Both the position numbers and the translations under genes were made by a program. Shown here one piece after another: positions 27,937 to 36,764 of a stretch of DNA of 64,000 bases. The notes under the pieces are model-generated. The model had not been told where the DNA came from and searched no databases. It worked only from the letters and a program-made list of their open reading frames with translations. Source of the DNA: Methanogenium marinum (GTDB taxonomy: Archaea > Halobacteriota > Methanomicrobia > Methanomicrobiales > Methanomicrobiaceae); NCBI RefSeq assembly GCF_028912405.1, contig NZ_JAKELO010000002.1, positions 1,869,276 to 1,933,275 on the forward strand, read 5' to 3'. Positions within the stretch are counted from its first letter, which is position 1; each line of letters begins with the position of its first letter.

Positions 27937-28742
27937 AGGCTCCGGACACATTCAAAAAAAGGATTGGGATTGCATTTGCCGTTCTGGTAATTTTCGCCGG
28001 TGGCATGTTTGCACTTCAGATAGCAGGTGAGGAATGGATTAAGGGAATTAGTCCTGATACCATCACCCCTCTTTTTGATGCCGGAATGAAGGAAACCTTC
28101 TCTTGGGATGACTTTAACTACGGCCCGCAGCAGTGGCGGCCGTTTAAAGAACCGCTGAATATCTCGAACACGCCGTATGGCGATAATGAATGGTATCTGA
28201 TGTTTGTCAAAGCGAATGCTACTCCGTATGGTGGAAATCCTGCTCTGCACAGGAGAGGGAATGTGCGGGTAAATTATTCATTTACGAGTCTTGCCGGGAC
28301 TGCGGCATTTCATGTTATAGGGTTTGATGCAACGGCGAAATGCAGGACAAACGGACAGGACAGTTATGGCGCCTCATCGTATTTTGTTACCGGGACGTCT
28401 GTTGCAGGTAGCGGGTACACGTTCTCCACCCCGATGACGTCATGGAACAATGTGGCAGTTCTGCCGCCGGGTGAGTATAACACCGATGAGGGGCCTGAAT
28501 CGTTTTATTACTTCATCCATTTCGATCCCCTGTCGGGTGGGGTTGGCTCCCTTCACTTTACTGACCACCCTGAGATGCTGAAAGGTGGATTTATTGAAAC
28601 GGATGAGCAGTCAGGACAGTTTTACATCACGCATACGGGTGGTAGTCTGCTTGAAGATGTGCTGCTTGTTGTCTGTGTGAATGAAGTGCAGCCGGAAGAT
28701 TTCAGACTCGATATTGAAACGTCGTTTGTGAGGAGGGATTAG
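27933..28742 (+). CDS. DUF3344-related membrane-anchored protein, modules in swapped order
   Basis: A 269-residue protein with an N-terminal membrane helix (IGIAFAVLVIFAGGMFAL) and an external part. Residues about 45-130 contain FNYGPQQWRPF and TPYGDNEWYLMFVKA. These match the second DUF3344 module of the large neighbour proteins (SYGPQKWKP, FYIYFVDLK). Residues about 203-265 contain GSLHFTD, SGQFYITHTGG and EDVLLVVCVNE, matching the first module of those proteins (NALHMTT, SGTFYLSDTGG, NDVLLMIAVR). The module order is therefore reversed. It overlaps the preceding gene (ATGA) and is 5 bases from the ECF S-component gene, so it probably works with the transporter, for example as a membrane-tethered capture protein. 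Confidence 0.75.
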   Translation: MKAPDTFKKRIGIAFAVLVIFAGGMFALQIAGEEWIKGISPDTITPLFDAGMKETFSWDDFNYGPQQWRPFKEPLNISNTPYGDNEWYLMFVKANATPYGGNPALHRRGNVRVNYSFTSLAGTAAFHVIGFDATAKCRTNGQDSYGASSYFVTGTSVAGSGYTFSTPMTSWNNVAVLPPGEYNTDEGPESFYYFIHFDPLSGGVGSLHFTDHPEMLKGGFIETDEQSGQFYITHTGGSLLEDVLLVVCVNEVQPEDFRLDIETSFVRRD

Positions 28743-28747
28743 AAGAG

Positions 28748-29290
28748 ATGCATCCTGAAAAGTATTTTTCCCTAAATGAAATTGCCCTGATGTCCATCTG
28801 TGGTGCAATGATTTTTGTGATGAAAATTGCATTCAAGGTTCCTGTGCATATTCCCGGGCATACCGGCATATTCTGGGTCATACCGATGATTGTCGGGATT
28901 GCAATTGTTCGAAAACCTGGCTCCGGGACATATATCGGGCTTATCTCCGGGTTGCTGGGCTCGTTTTTCGGTCTGGGGGCCTTTCATGTCTTTGATATTT
29001 TCAGTTATCTGACGATTGGCATTGTAGCAGATATATGTGGTGTAGTCTTTGGATACCGTTTTGATTCTCTTTCGGTGGGTGTCATCACCGGTGCTGTTTC
29101 AAATGTCGTGAAGATGGTTATTCATTATTCTGTCGAGATTTTACTGGGTGTTCCCCAGTATTTTATTATCTTAGGGATCGGTATCAGCTCAGTTACCTAC
29201 CTTATTTTTGGAGGTCTGGGAGGACTGATTTCTGTTTATATCGTCCGAAGACTGACCCGGGCTGGTGTTATTGGTGAGAAGAGTGGGTGA
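28748..29290 (+). CDS. ECF transporter substrate-binding (S) component
   Basis: A 180-residue membrane protein with about six hydrophobic segments, the size and topology of ECF-type S components, which bind the vitamin or other substrate. Seen: FSLNEIALMSICGAMIFVMK at the start, a GSFFGLGAFHVFDI loop near residue 78 and the alanine/glycine-rich helices typical for docking to EcfT. The gene is followed by a double ATPase and a T component, completing the transporter. The S-component subfamily cannot be named from sequence by eye, so substrate is unknown. A ribosome-binding site (agaagag) lies directly before the ATG. Confidence 0.85.
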   Translation: MHPEKYFSLNEIALMSICGAMIFVMKIAFKVPVHIPGHTGIFWVIPMIVGIAIVRKPGSGTYIGLISGLLGSFFGLGAFHVFDIFSYLTIGIVADICGVVFGYRFDSLSVGVITGAVSNVVKMVIHYSVEILLGVPQYFIILGIGISSVTYLIFGGLGGLISVYIVRRLTRAGVIGEKSG

Positions 29291-30824
29291 CCCGTTGGTT
29301 ACTGTGGACTCACTTTCCTATTCATATCCCTATTTTGGAACGGAAGAAAAACGGCAGGCTCTTTCCTGTGTCAACCTTGAGATACAAACAGGTGAACGGG
29401 TTGTGATTGTCGGTCCGAGCGGTTCGGGAAAGTCCACTCTTATTCAGACATTTATCGGGTTGATCCCCCATTCACGCAGCGGTAAGATGCAGGGGAGGGT
29501 GACTGTTGACGGAGTGGATACGTCAGTTACAACGGTGCCGCTTCTCTCAAAAACCGTCGGTTTTGTATTTCAGGATCCCGATCATCAGATGGTGACAAGC
29601 GAAGTTGATTCCGAACTTGCATTCGGGCCTGAACAGTCGGGTCTGGACCCGGAGATAATTGAGGAGCGAATCTCCCGTGTTGCGGGAATGCTAAAGATGG
29701 AGCATCTGAGAGGCAGGGAGATTTCTGATCTGTCCTGGGGGGAACGCCAGAAGGTTGCGATTGCGTCAGTGCTCGTCATGCGGCCGAAGATGGTTGTACT
29801 TGACGAGCCTCTCTCCGGTCTGGATATGGATTCTGCTGCACGTCTCCTTGACCATCTGGGAACAATTGTCAAAACGTGGAATATTGCGGTTGTGATTGTT
29901 GAGCACCGGCTGGACCTCCTGAAAGATTTCATGGACAGGGTGGTGGTGATGGATGATGGCAGGATTGTGTATGACGGGCCTGTGGTGGATTATTCTGCAG
30001 AAGCCATGATTCCGCATCCGGGGGAGACCGGCAGGGTATTGCATGCAGGTGTGGCATGCTCTTCTGAACCATTTTTACCCGAAGTTTGTTTTTCTGAATC
30101 ATATTTATCAAGAACTGATGCCCCTCAAACACATACTTCTGAATTGCATTCCCATCCTGAAGGCGTATCCCCAATCATAGAGGTGACTGATGTCAGCTAC
30201 ACCTATCCGAATAGTGAAAAGCCGGTGCTAAATGGAGTGTCTGCCGCCTTTAATCCGGGTGAGGTGGTCTTCATCTGTGGGCCGAACGGTTCGGGGAAGA
30301 GCACATTCATTAAACATCTCAATGGTATCCTGCGGCCGGATACCGGATGTGTGCTCGTATCGGGTGTTGATATCGGAGGGAAGACGGTGGCAGAAAATGC
30401 GGCTACTGTCTCTCTTGTCGGTCAGCATGCGGATTATCAGCTCTTTGAGGAGACTATCGAGCGCGAACTTGCGTTTGGCCCACGTAATCTCGGGATGGAG
30501 GAAGGTGCAATCGACTGTTCCATCGATGAAATTATGGAACTGATGGACATGACGCATCTGGGACGAAAAGGGCGGCCTCTCAAACTTTCGATGGGAGAGA
30601 AGCAGAGGGTGGCGATTGCAAGTCACCTCGTTATGAAGACTCCGGTCATTGTGCTGGACGAGCCTACCCTCGGCCTTGATATAAATCTAAAACTGCACCT
30701 CGCTTCCCTGATTATTGACCTGAAGAAAAGAGGAAAGACTGTTATTGTCGTTACCCATGATCAGGAGTTTGCCCGGCTGTGCGCAGATCGGTTTATCCGT
30801 TTTCAGGAGGGATTTCTGGTATGA
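29283..30824 (+). CDS. ECF transporter ATPase, fused A-A' double ABC protein
   Basis: Two complete ABC ATPase domains in one chain of 513 residues, equivalent to EcfA plus EcfA'. Domain 1: GPSGSGKST (about 42), LSWGERQKV (about 147), VVLDEPLSG (about 168). A linker follows (about 245-295). Domain 2: GPNGSGKST (about 332), LSMGEKQRV (about 434), VLDEPTLG (about 457). Energises the S component next door. The start is uncertain: GTG 29283 overlaps the S gene by 8 bases with ggtgag upstream, while GTG 29265 would add six residues; both keep the frame. The 3' end overlaps ecfT by 4 bases. Confidence 0.92.
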   Translation: MGDPLVTVDSLSYSYPYFGTEEKRQALSCVNLEIQTGERVVIVGPSGSGKSTLIQTFIGLIPHSRSGKMQGRVTVDGVDTSVTTVPLLSKTVGFVFQDPDHQMVTSEVDSELAFGPEQSGLDPEIIEERISRVAGMLKMEHLRGREISDLSWGERQKVAIASVLVMRPKMVVLDEPLSGLDMDSAARLLDHLGTIVKTWNIAVVIVEHRLDLLKDFMDRVVVMDDGRIVYDGPVVDYSAEAMIPHPGETGRVLHAGVACSSEPFLPEVCFSESYLSRTDAPQTHTSELHSHPEGVSPIIEVTDVSYTYPNSEKPVLNGVSAAFNPGEVVFICGPNGSGKSTFIKHLNGILRPDTGCVLVSGVDIGGKTVAENAATVSLVGQHADYQLFEETIERELAFGPRNLGMEEGAIDCSIDEIMELMDMTHLGRKGRPLKLSMGEKQRVAIASHLVMKTPVIVLDEPTLGLDINLKLHLASLIIDLKKRGKTVIVVTHDQEFARLCADRFIRFQEGFLV

Positions 30825-31627
30825 AAGGACAGAAGAAAAAGAAGGGAATCCTGTATATTCCCGGTGATTCCCCTGTCCATTCCCTTGACCCACGAACAAA
30901 GCTCCTCATGCTCGTTGTATTCAGCATCATGTCATTTCTGACAACAAATCTGTTCGTCATGGTTCTATTGCTCGTTTGTATCGTGGCTCTTGCCTATACG
31001 TCCGGGCTATTTGATAAATGGGTATATTCACTCAGGTTACTTCTTCCGCTCATAATCTTCGTCTTTGTAATGGACCTGTTTTTTTCCCACGAAAGTGCGG
31101 GTGCTGAATTTTTCTCAGCACAGATTTGGTTTATCCATGCGTATGCAACGGAAGGAAGCCTGTATTTCTCGGCTTCCATGATCATGCGTCTGCTCATTAT
31201 CGCCGGTTTTTCATTTCTGTTCATTATGACGACGAAATACAGCGATTTTGTAAAGAGCCTTCAGAGTATGAAAGTCCCGCATATTATCTCATTTTCCCTC
31301 GGGTATGCTCTTTCATCAACGACAACGCTCTCACGGGACGCGAACAATGTCATTGATGCACAGAAATCACGGGGACTGGAATTTGACCGGGGTTCACCTG
31401 TTAAAAAAATAGATAAACTGCTCTCCTTATTCATCCCGATGACCGTCATAATGCTGAACCGGTCCAATCAGGTTTCGGATGCCATGCAGTGCAGAGGTTA
31501 CGGGAATGCTGAAAAACCAAGCCTGTACAATGCCCCTGTTCTCGGGGCAGATGATATTATGGCAATCATTGTGATTGCATTCTTTACCGTTTTGATAATA
31601 ATTCTGATTCATTTTGTAATCATCTGA
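30821..31627 (+). CDS. ECF transporter transmembrane (T) component
   Basis: A 268-residue EcfT with about five membrane helices and the two coupling motifs on the cytoplasmic side: AQKSRGLEF (near residue 180) and AMQCRGYG (near 228), which correspond to the Ala-Arg-Gly signatures that contact the ATPases. ATG 30821 overlaps the ATPase stop as ATGA and is preceded by the strong site aggaggga, so it is preferred over the upstream in-frame start at 30779. With the two preceding genes it makes a complete ECF importer. Confidence 0.92.
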   Translation: MKGQKKKKGILYIPGDSPVHSLDPRTKLLMLVVFSIMSFLTTNLFVMVLLLVCIVALAYTSGLFDKWVYSLRLLLPLIIFVFVMDLFFSHESAGAEFFSAQIWFIHAYATEGSLYFSASMIMRLLIIAGFSFLFIMTTKYSDFVKSLQSMKVPHIISFSLGYALSSTTTLSRDANNVIDAQKSRGLEFDRGSPVKKIDKLLSLFIPMTVIMLNRSNQVSDAMQCRGYGNAEKPSLYNAPVLGADDIMAIIVIAFFTVLIIILIHFVII

Positions 31628-31637
31628 GGTGTCGAAC

Positions 31638-34259
31638 ATGAAAATCAATGACAAAAACAAAAAAGGATACGGCAGAATCCTTGTCGCCCTGCTTATTATC
31701 GTAGCAGCGTTCCAGTGCGTTTCTGCTTTGGACCTGCCCTCAAACCCGATTGCCGGGGCAATGCATGTAAACATCAACACGGCAAATGCGGGGGGTTATT
31801 ACATAAAATTCGATGGAGGTGGATTAAATGCCCTCCATATGACAACAAGCACATCGGACCGGTATGGCCAGCTTACCACAACATCAATGAAAAGCGGGAC
31901 CTTTTACCTGTCAGATACCGGAGGAAGAGGTTTTTTCAATGATGTGCTGCTGATGATTGCCGTCCGAAAGCCTGCTGAAGATGAAGATCCGATTTCTGAT
32001 GATTTCACGCTGAAAATCCGTTCCAGCGGGTATACCTGGGTTCCATCAGGTGTTGTAAATAAGCCTCCGGCAGCAAAAGACCTTGAGTATCTGTCAGGAG
32101 CAGTTGATCAGACATTTACTCTATCATCTCTGAGTTATGGCCCACAGAAATGGAAACCTGCAGGCAATAACGACCCGATGAACTATCCCATCTACGGCGA
32201 TCAGGATATGATGGACGATGAGGAGTTTTACATCTATTTTGTTGACTTAAAGGTCGGAGAAGTGGGTGAAAACTCAATGCTGCCGGGCCTTATTGACAAC
32301 GGGATGGTGAAGGTTGAATATACCATCGAAAACCTTGATTCCGGACGTATAGCATTCAACACCTATGGCTGGTGTGATGAAGAACAGTCAAATCAGGGCA
32401 CAGGGATTTCCTGGACGAACAAAATTGTCGGTGAAGGCGCCAGCGGCTATGTTGTGGATATTGTCGGTTCCGGTGGAGGAGAAGGAGGCTCATCAGGAAA
32501 AATATCATACGACTCTGATGATACATCGGCATTTCCGGGAAGCTGGAAGCCGCAGGTTGGAAACCTCAACATCTCATCTGCACCAACTGGAGCAAAAATT
32601 TACATCGATGGTGTATACTCTGGAGAGGAAACAAACGCCTCATTTGTTGATGTGCCTGCAGGGGATTACCGCGTGTATCTTGAACATGACGAGTATGAAA
32701 CAACAGAACCGAAGACTATCAGAGTAAAAAGGGGGTATGTCACCGAAGAGAAATTCATCTTAGAGAAAGGCGTAGGTTCCTGTTTTGTATCATCTGTTCC
32801 TGCAGGGGCCGATATTTTTGTCGACGGCAATGACACACTCTGGCACACTGACTCCCTTGTGACGGGGATTGAATCAGGAACTCATACCGTCACGGTGTAC
32901 CATGAAGGCTATTCCCCGGAATCAGCAGATGTTGCAATAATCATGGGTGAACAATCTGAAATATCATTTATATTTGGGGGGAGCGGGGCACGTGTATCCA
33001 CACTAAATTCCTCAAATCAGGATGTGCATGATGAAAACCCGGCTGACCCATCACCGTCTGAAAACGATGCTGCTGATGGGGAAGAAAGAGTAGATATGGG
33101 TGGGGAAACATCCTTGCCTGCTCAAACCGTCCAAAACAGAAATGACGGAATTATCGGGTATATCTTTAGTCTCTTTGCAGGTATCTTCCCCGGTGCACCT
33201 GAAGAATCAGAATCTCTCCCGGTTGTGTCATCCAATCCATCCAATCCATCCAACCCATCGGCACAGGGAATTTCACCGGAAAATCCTCCCTTAAATCCGG
33301 GTGTTCCTGTATATGGTGATGCCCCCGGAGAACAATCCGAAGAATCTGCCATTACCGAAGGAGAAAAGGGAACCGGAGGACTCTATGTGACATCCTATCC
33401 GGACAATCTCCCGATAACTCTTGACGGCGTAAAGACGGGTGAATCAACTCCTGAATATTTTTACGGTCTGAAAGAGGGTTCGCATACGGCACTGGTAACC
33501 TACAGTTCAGATTCTGTGAAAACGGCACAGGAAACCGCCTATGTCTTTGCCGGTGATGATTCCTTTGTAAAACTGGAGCCAAGTGTCTTTTCACAGAAAA
33601 TACCTGTTACCGTTCAGTCGAAGAAATTCAAAGACAGTTCATTTATGATTGGAGGTGAATTTCCGGAATATACATTCCCATCAACGGTCTCTCTCGAGAA
33701 GAGCGGGACATTCATCACAACGGTGAAAGACGGGACATTTTATACATTTAATACCGGACACCAGGAAGAGAATTCGGTTCTGAATATCCCCTCTCCTGAT
33801 TCGGGAGGAACCCCCGGAACAATCAGTATCACCACTACCCCTGAGGGTGCAGACGTATCTGTTGACGGATACCGGACCGGTCTCAAAACACCCTGCACGG
33901 TGGACAATGTGACGGAAGGCCCACACGTGCTCAGTGTTTCGAAAGGTGGATATTATCCGGAACAAAAAGAGTTCCACTTTGTAAACACCGGTGAACCTGA
34001 CAATTCAGATTTCAGCTTTTTCATGAGGGAATATCCATACGGGAGTCTCCTTATTGACAGCACACCTTCCGGCAGCATGATCTATCTGGAGGGAAGGTAT
34101 ACTGGTGTTACCACCCCGCATGAGTTTTCATATATGCCGATTGGAAGTTATGATGTCGCGGTTGCGTTGAACCGGACCACCTTTAAGGAAGGTACAGTGA
34201 CCGTTGGACCGCTGCAGAAATCCGGTGTTACGGTGTATAATCTGACGCTGGATAATTGA
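31638..34259 (+). CDS. DUF3344 plus multi-PEGA surface protein
   Basis: An 873-residue exported protein. Signal peptide 1-32 (FQCVSA). DUF3344 region about 36-285 with LNALHMTT, GTFYLSDTGG and LSYGPQKWKP. Then five PEGA-type repeats, recognisable by xxSxPxGAxIxxDG: NISSAPTGAKIYIDG (about 313), VSSVPAGADIFVDG (about 384), a divergent one LYVTSYPDNLPITLDG (about 583), ITTTPEGADVSVDG (about 730) and LIDSTPSGSMIYLEG (about 808). A Ser/Pro/Asn-rich stalk at about 445-570 separates them. PEGA domains are cell-surface modules in archaea. No C-terminal anchor is visible. Eleven bases after ecfT and in the same direction, so probably the last gene of the operon. ATG 31638 is preferred over GTG 31629. 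Confidence 0.85.
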   Translation: MKINDKNKKGYGRILVALLIIVAAFQCVSALDLPSNPIAGAMHVNINTANAGGYYIKFDGGGLNALHMTTSTSDRYGQLTTTSMKSGTFYLSDTGGRGFFNDVLLMIAVRKPAEDEDPISDDFTLKIRSSGYTWVPSGVVNKPPAAKDLEYLSGAVDQTFTLSSLSYGPQKWKPAGNNDPMNYPIYGDQDMMDDEEFYIYFVDLKVGEVGENSMLPGLIDNGMVKVEYTIENLDSGRIAFNTYGWCDEEQSNQGTGISWTNKIVGEGASGYVVDIVGSGGGEGGSSGKISYDSDDTSAFPGSWKPQVGNLNISSAPTGAKIYIDGVYSGEETNASFVDVPAGDYRVYLEHDEYETTEPKTIRVKRGYVTEEKFILEKGVGSCFVSSVPAGADIFVDGNDTLWHTDSLVTGIESGTHTVTVYHEGYSPESADVAIIMGEQSEISFIFGGSGARVSTLNSSNQDVHDENPADPSPSENDAADGEERVDMGGETSLPAQTVQNRNDGIIGYIFSLFAGIFPGAPEESESLPVVSSNPSNPSNPSAQGISPENPPLNPGVPVYGDAPGEQSEESAITEGEKGTGGLYVTSYPDNLPITLDGVKTGESTPEYFYGLKEGSHTALVTYSSDSVKTAQETAYVFAGDDSFVKLEPSVFSQKIPVTVQSKKFKDSSFMIGGEFPEYTFPSTVSLEKSGTFITTVKDGTFYTFNTGHQEENSVLNIPSPDSGGTPGTISITTTPEGADVSVDGYRTGLKTPCTVDNVTEGPHVLSVSKGGYYPEQKEFHFVNTGEPDNSDFSFFMREYPYGSLLIDSTPSGSMIYLEGRYTGVTTPHEFSYMPIGSYDVAVALNRTTFKEGTVTVGPLQKSGVTVYNLTLDN
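33231..33257 (+). repeat. Three 9-base tandem repeats in the PEGA protein stalk
   Basis: tccaatcca, tccaatcca and tccaaccca encode three Ser-Asn-Pro units within the stalk of the surface protein. In-frame 9-base units can expand or shrink without frameshift, so stalk length may vary between strains. Confidence 0.7.
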
Positions 34260-34675
34260 TTGAAAATACTGTAATATTTCTCTTTTTTTCTCCTCATCTC
34301 ACTCTAAGCAATTTTTGGCTCATTATGTCTGTTGAATTCAGTTTTAGAGAGATATGCAGAGATAGTATCTCTCAATTATGAACCTAGATTCGGATTGAAT
34401 TGATACATGAGGAGTTGAGGAATACATTCAAAATTGATGGTTCATATGAATTGAATGATCTTTTCAGGATTCTCACCTGAAGGAGCGAATGAAATTTTGT
34501 CTAAAAAAATAGTGGCTCTCTTTAAAACAATTTGGTTCAGATGATCTTCAATACCCGTTTTTGGTCTTAATTTCTGTTTTTTCTCTGTTTAAATAATTCC
34601 CATTCCCGGTGGACGGGCATGGTCGGGCTTACATTTTTATAATAAAAATGCCATTGTGATTCCTGTTGATGAGGT
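34260..34675. other. Gene-free stretch after the DUF3344/ECF cluster
   Basis: This 416-base AT-rich stretch contains no convincing gene. The plus strand from about 34466 to 34540 reads FSPEGANEILSKKIVALFK before a stop, which looks like the tail of a decayed gene, but I cannot name its family. A TATA-like ttttataat at 34635-34643 belongs to the next gene. Confidence 0.4.
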
Positions 34676-34993
34676 ATGCCGAGCGATTATTTTGAAATGA
34701 TGCTGCGTTCCCTGAACCTGACGTCAGAAGAACGGGAGATGGTAGTTAAGAAGCGAAAGGAGCAGTGTATCTGTGATATCTGCCCAACGTATCAGGCATG
34801 TAAAGGGGAGAAGGGAGAGGACGAAGCCTTTGCTTTCTGTACACTGGGAGCAAGTGCCTGTATCGAAACTGAGGGTGAATGCCTCTGTTCCACCTGTCCC
34901 CTGTCGCGTGAGATGGGGCTTGCGTTTTCGTTTTACTGCACCAGGGGATCTGAAACACAGCAGAAGATCCGTGATGTTATCGGGATGAAGTGA
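34676..34993 (+). CDS. DUF2769 cysteine-rich protein
   Basis: A 105-residue soluble protein of the DUF2769 family found mainly in methanogens. Cysteine motifs are CICDICPTYQAC (about 31-42), FC near 54, ACI near 61, then CLCSTCPL (about 68-75) and FYC near 86, followed by TRGSE. The repeated CxCxxCP pattern is the family hallmark and suggests metal or cluster binding. Function unknown. GAGGT just before the ATG serves as ribosome-binding site, and a TATA-like element lies 33 bases upstream. Confidence 0.88.
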   Translation: MPSDYFEMMLRSLNLTSEEREMVVKKRKEQCICDICPTYQACKGEKGEDEAFAFCTLGASACIETEGECLCSTCPLSREMGLAFSFYCTRGSETQQKIRDVIGMK

Positions 34994-35289
34994 CCTGTTC
35001 CGCGTGCACGAAATCCATTGTATGCAGTCTTATGTGAAGGGGTATTGTAGTAGTGCAGCAGATTTTGTGGTAAATGGGGGGGTAAATCAAATATTTTCCC
35101 TCTCTTAGGGGCGGGAATTGCTTGATCTGCCCCTTCAGGTATCCGTTTTATTGTAACATGATACATGAATCATTCCGTCTGCATACGCTGTAAGGGGTGT
35201 TTTTGTTACACAGAGTATGTGATACACACACTTCAGGGGAATTCTTCCCGTTTCCCGGCGGGTGGATAATGGTAAAAAGAAAATAGCAA

Positions 35290-35469
35290 TTATTTGTCGG
35301 TCTTTTCTACGATCGTTTCAACAGAAATTGAGGACTCTTTAATGCTTCCGCGTTCTGCAAGTGTTGACCTGACATCCCTGAGGATGTTTTCGAGGAGAAC
35401 CTCTGCATCACACTGTAAGTCGGTGTCCACGTCGATATATCCGGTGAGTGTTGCGCTAAATCGTTTCAT
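35290..35469 (-). CDS. Small hypothetical protein (59 residues)
   Basis: An unrecognised acidic protein of 59 residues beginning MKRFSATLTGYIDVDTDL, with a predicted beta hairpin, an amphipathic helix (EVLLENILRDVRSTLAERG) and a final strand (SSISVETIVEK). Its ordered pattern of alternating hydrophobic residues looks like a real small alpha/beta fold. The start ATG overlaps the end of the 40-codon reading frame upstream by 14 bases, suggesting a two-gene unit. One cysteine only; no membrane segment. Confidence 0.5.
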   Translation of the reverse strand: MKRFSATLTGYIDVDTDLQCDAEVLLENILRDVRSTLAERGSIKESSISVETIVEKTDK

Positions 35470-35578
35470 AGTATTCTGCCTTACCGGGATATTGCATCTC
35501 TTTGGGCATCAAATAGACGTTACCGACAAAAACGGGTTGGTTTATTGGTGCCCACTTTCCCTTGGTTTGAATAATCAT
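35456..35578 (-). CDS. Small hypothetical protein (40 residues)
   Basis: A 40-residue reading frame starting MIIQTKGKWAPINQPVF and ending YPGKAEYYETI, overlapping the start of the 59-residue gene. It could extend to an ATG at 35638 (60 residues), but the extra N-terminus looks less protein-like. No family recognised. The overlap with the next small gene is the main argument that both are real. Confidence 0.35.
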   Translation of the reverse strand: MIIQTKGKWAPINQPVFVGNVYLMPKEMQYPGKAEYYETI

Positions 35579-35825
35579 CGAAAACGTAGATCCATAGTGC
35601 AGGACTGCAGTGAATGTGATATGGGAGGTGGCACACAATGCGAATTCTTCGCTCAGTCAGGCAGAAATCCTGGAGGGCCAAATAATTATATTGTGATACT
35701 ATCCGGTTTGTTGCCAGAAATGAACGTGCCCTGTCACGAACCTATATCATCTGATTTGACTCACAGTTAGAGGTAAATTATATTTATATTTCTTTTATTT
35801 TTGAAACCATTTTGGTGACACTACA

Positions 35826-36638
35826 ATGCACACAGGAACACAACATATTACCTTTTCAGATTCTGGCAGAGGCACCGTCAGACATGCACTGAAGGATACC
35901 GACTGCTCAGTAATTTCGCTTCCGGATGACCTGGGAATCGGACCAATACAGTCGTATAATATCGAAACACGGATTGATTTCTACACCGAAATGTGTCCGA
36001 AGGGCAAATTTTCCGGGTATGCAGATGAGATGAGGACGTTATCTGAAACGTTTTGGAAATCGGCATCAGAACTATATGAGAAGAAAGTCGTCTGGTTTTC
36101 ACGGCGTTCCGTGATGGAATATGCCGGATTTATGGAATTTTTATCACAGCAGGATGATCTCTCCCGGATTGAAGTTGTCGACCTGACGGATGGAATCACC
36201 GGTGACGATGGGGGAATATATGGTGGAGAGCCGTACAAAATTGTGACTGACGCTGTCGGTGCGATGAGGCCGGAGATGATTGTTGCTGCACTTGGCACAG
36301 CACGACCGCTTAGTGATGATGAAGGTGCATACTATTCTGCTGTATGGGCAAGGCTTCAGGAAGAAAATGCGAATCTCAGATCATTGTGGAGAGGCCAGCT
36401 GTATTCGGTTGAAGATGATTTTTATGACGATTTCATCTGTGGTCTTGTTCCGGATGAATGGATTCCTGCTGCACGGGTTGTTGGTGATACGCTTGGACAG
36501 CTTAGTGATGAATATCATCAAATTGGTGATAATTACATTTTCAGCAGGGTACGACACCTTGCGGGTACAGGGGTTATTCTTTGCAGAGGAGATCAGACGT
36601 CGATGCGTTCTCTTGAAGTGAAGCAGGACTGTCTTTGA
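35826..36638 (+). CDS. DUF1835 / DUF3658 domain protein
   Basis: A 270-residue soluble protein. The N-terminus HITFSDSGRGTVRHAL and the motif DDLGIGPI (near residue 35) identify DUF1835. The C-terminal part from about 175 (WARLQEENANLRSLWRGQL, DDFICGLVPDEW, AARVVGDTLG) matches DUF3658, its usual partner. The family is uncharacterised. An AT-rich stretch at 35773-35795 supplies a plausible TATA box. Single gene; the region before it (35579-35825) contains only promoter-like sequence. Confidence 0.82.
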   Translation: MHTGTQHITFSDSGRGTVRHALKDTDCSVISLPDDLGIGPIQSYNIETRIDFYTEMCPKGKFSGYADEMRTLSETFWKSASELYEKKVVWFSRRSVMEYAGFMEFLSQQDDLSRIEVVDLTDGITGDDGGIYGGEPYKIVTDAVGAMRPEMIVAALGTARPLSDDEGAYYSAVWARLQEENANLRSLWRGQLYSVEDDFYDDFICGLVPDEWIPAARVVGDTLGQLSDEYHQIGDNYIFSRVRHLAGTGVILCRGDQTSMRSLEVKQDCL

Positions 36639-36764
36639 TTCACCGTACATAAGCATCCAGAAAGAGAGCATCAATATCAACAATTTCCCTTTTTTAATCA
36701 CCTCCCTGACTTTTTGTGAGTGCGCATCTGCATCAAAAGAGGAGAGGCCCGGAGGGTAACCATA

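Noticed and set aside
33231-33257. Short tandem repeats as a CRISPR-like array
   Set aside because: Units of 9 bases without spacers, in frame within the Ser/Pro/Asn stalk of a surface protein.
35294-35770. Open frame of 158 codons on the plus strand starting with TTG
   Set aside because: Its first part is antisense to the better-looking 59-residue gene, and it has no ribosome-binding site or motif.
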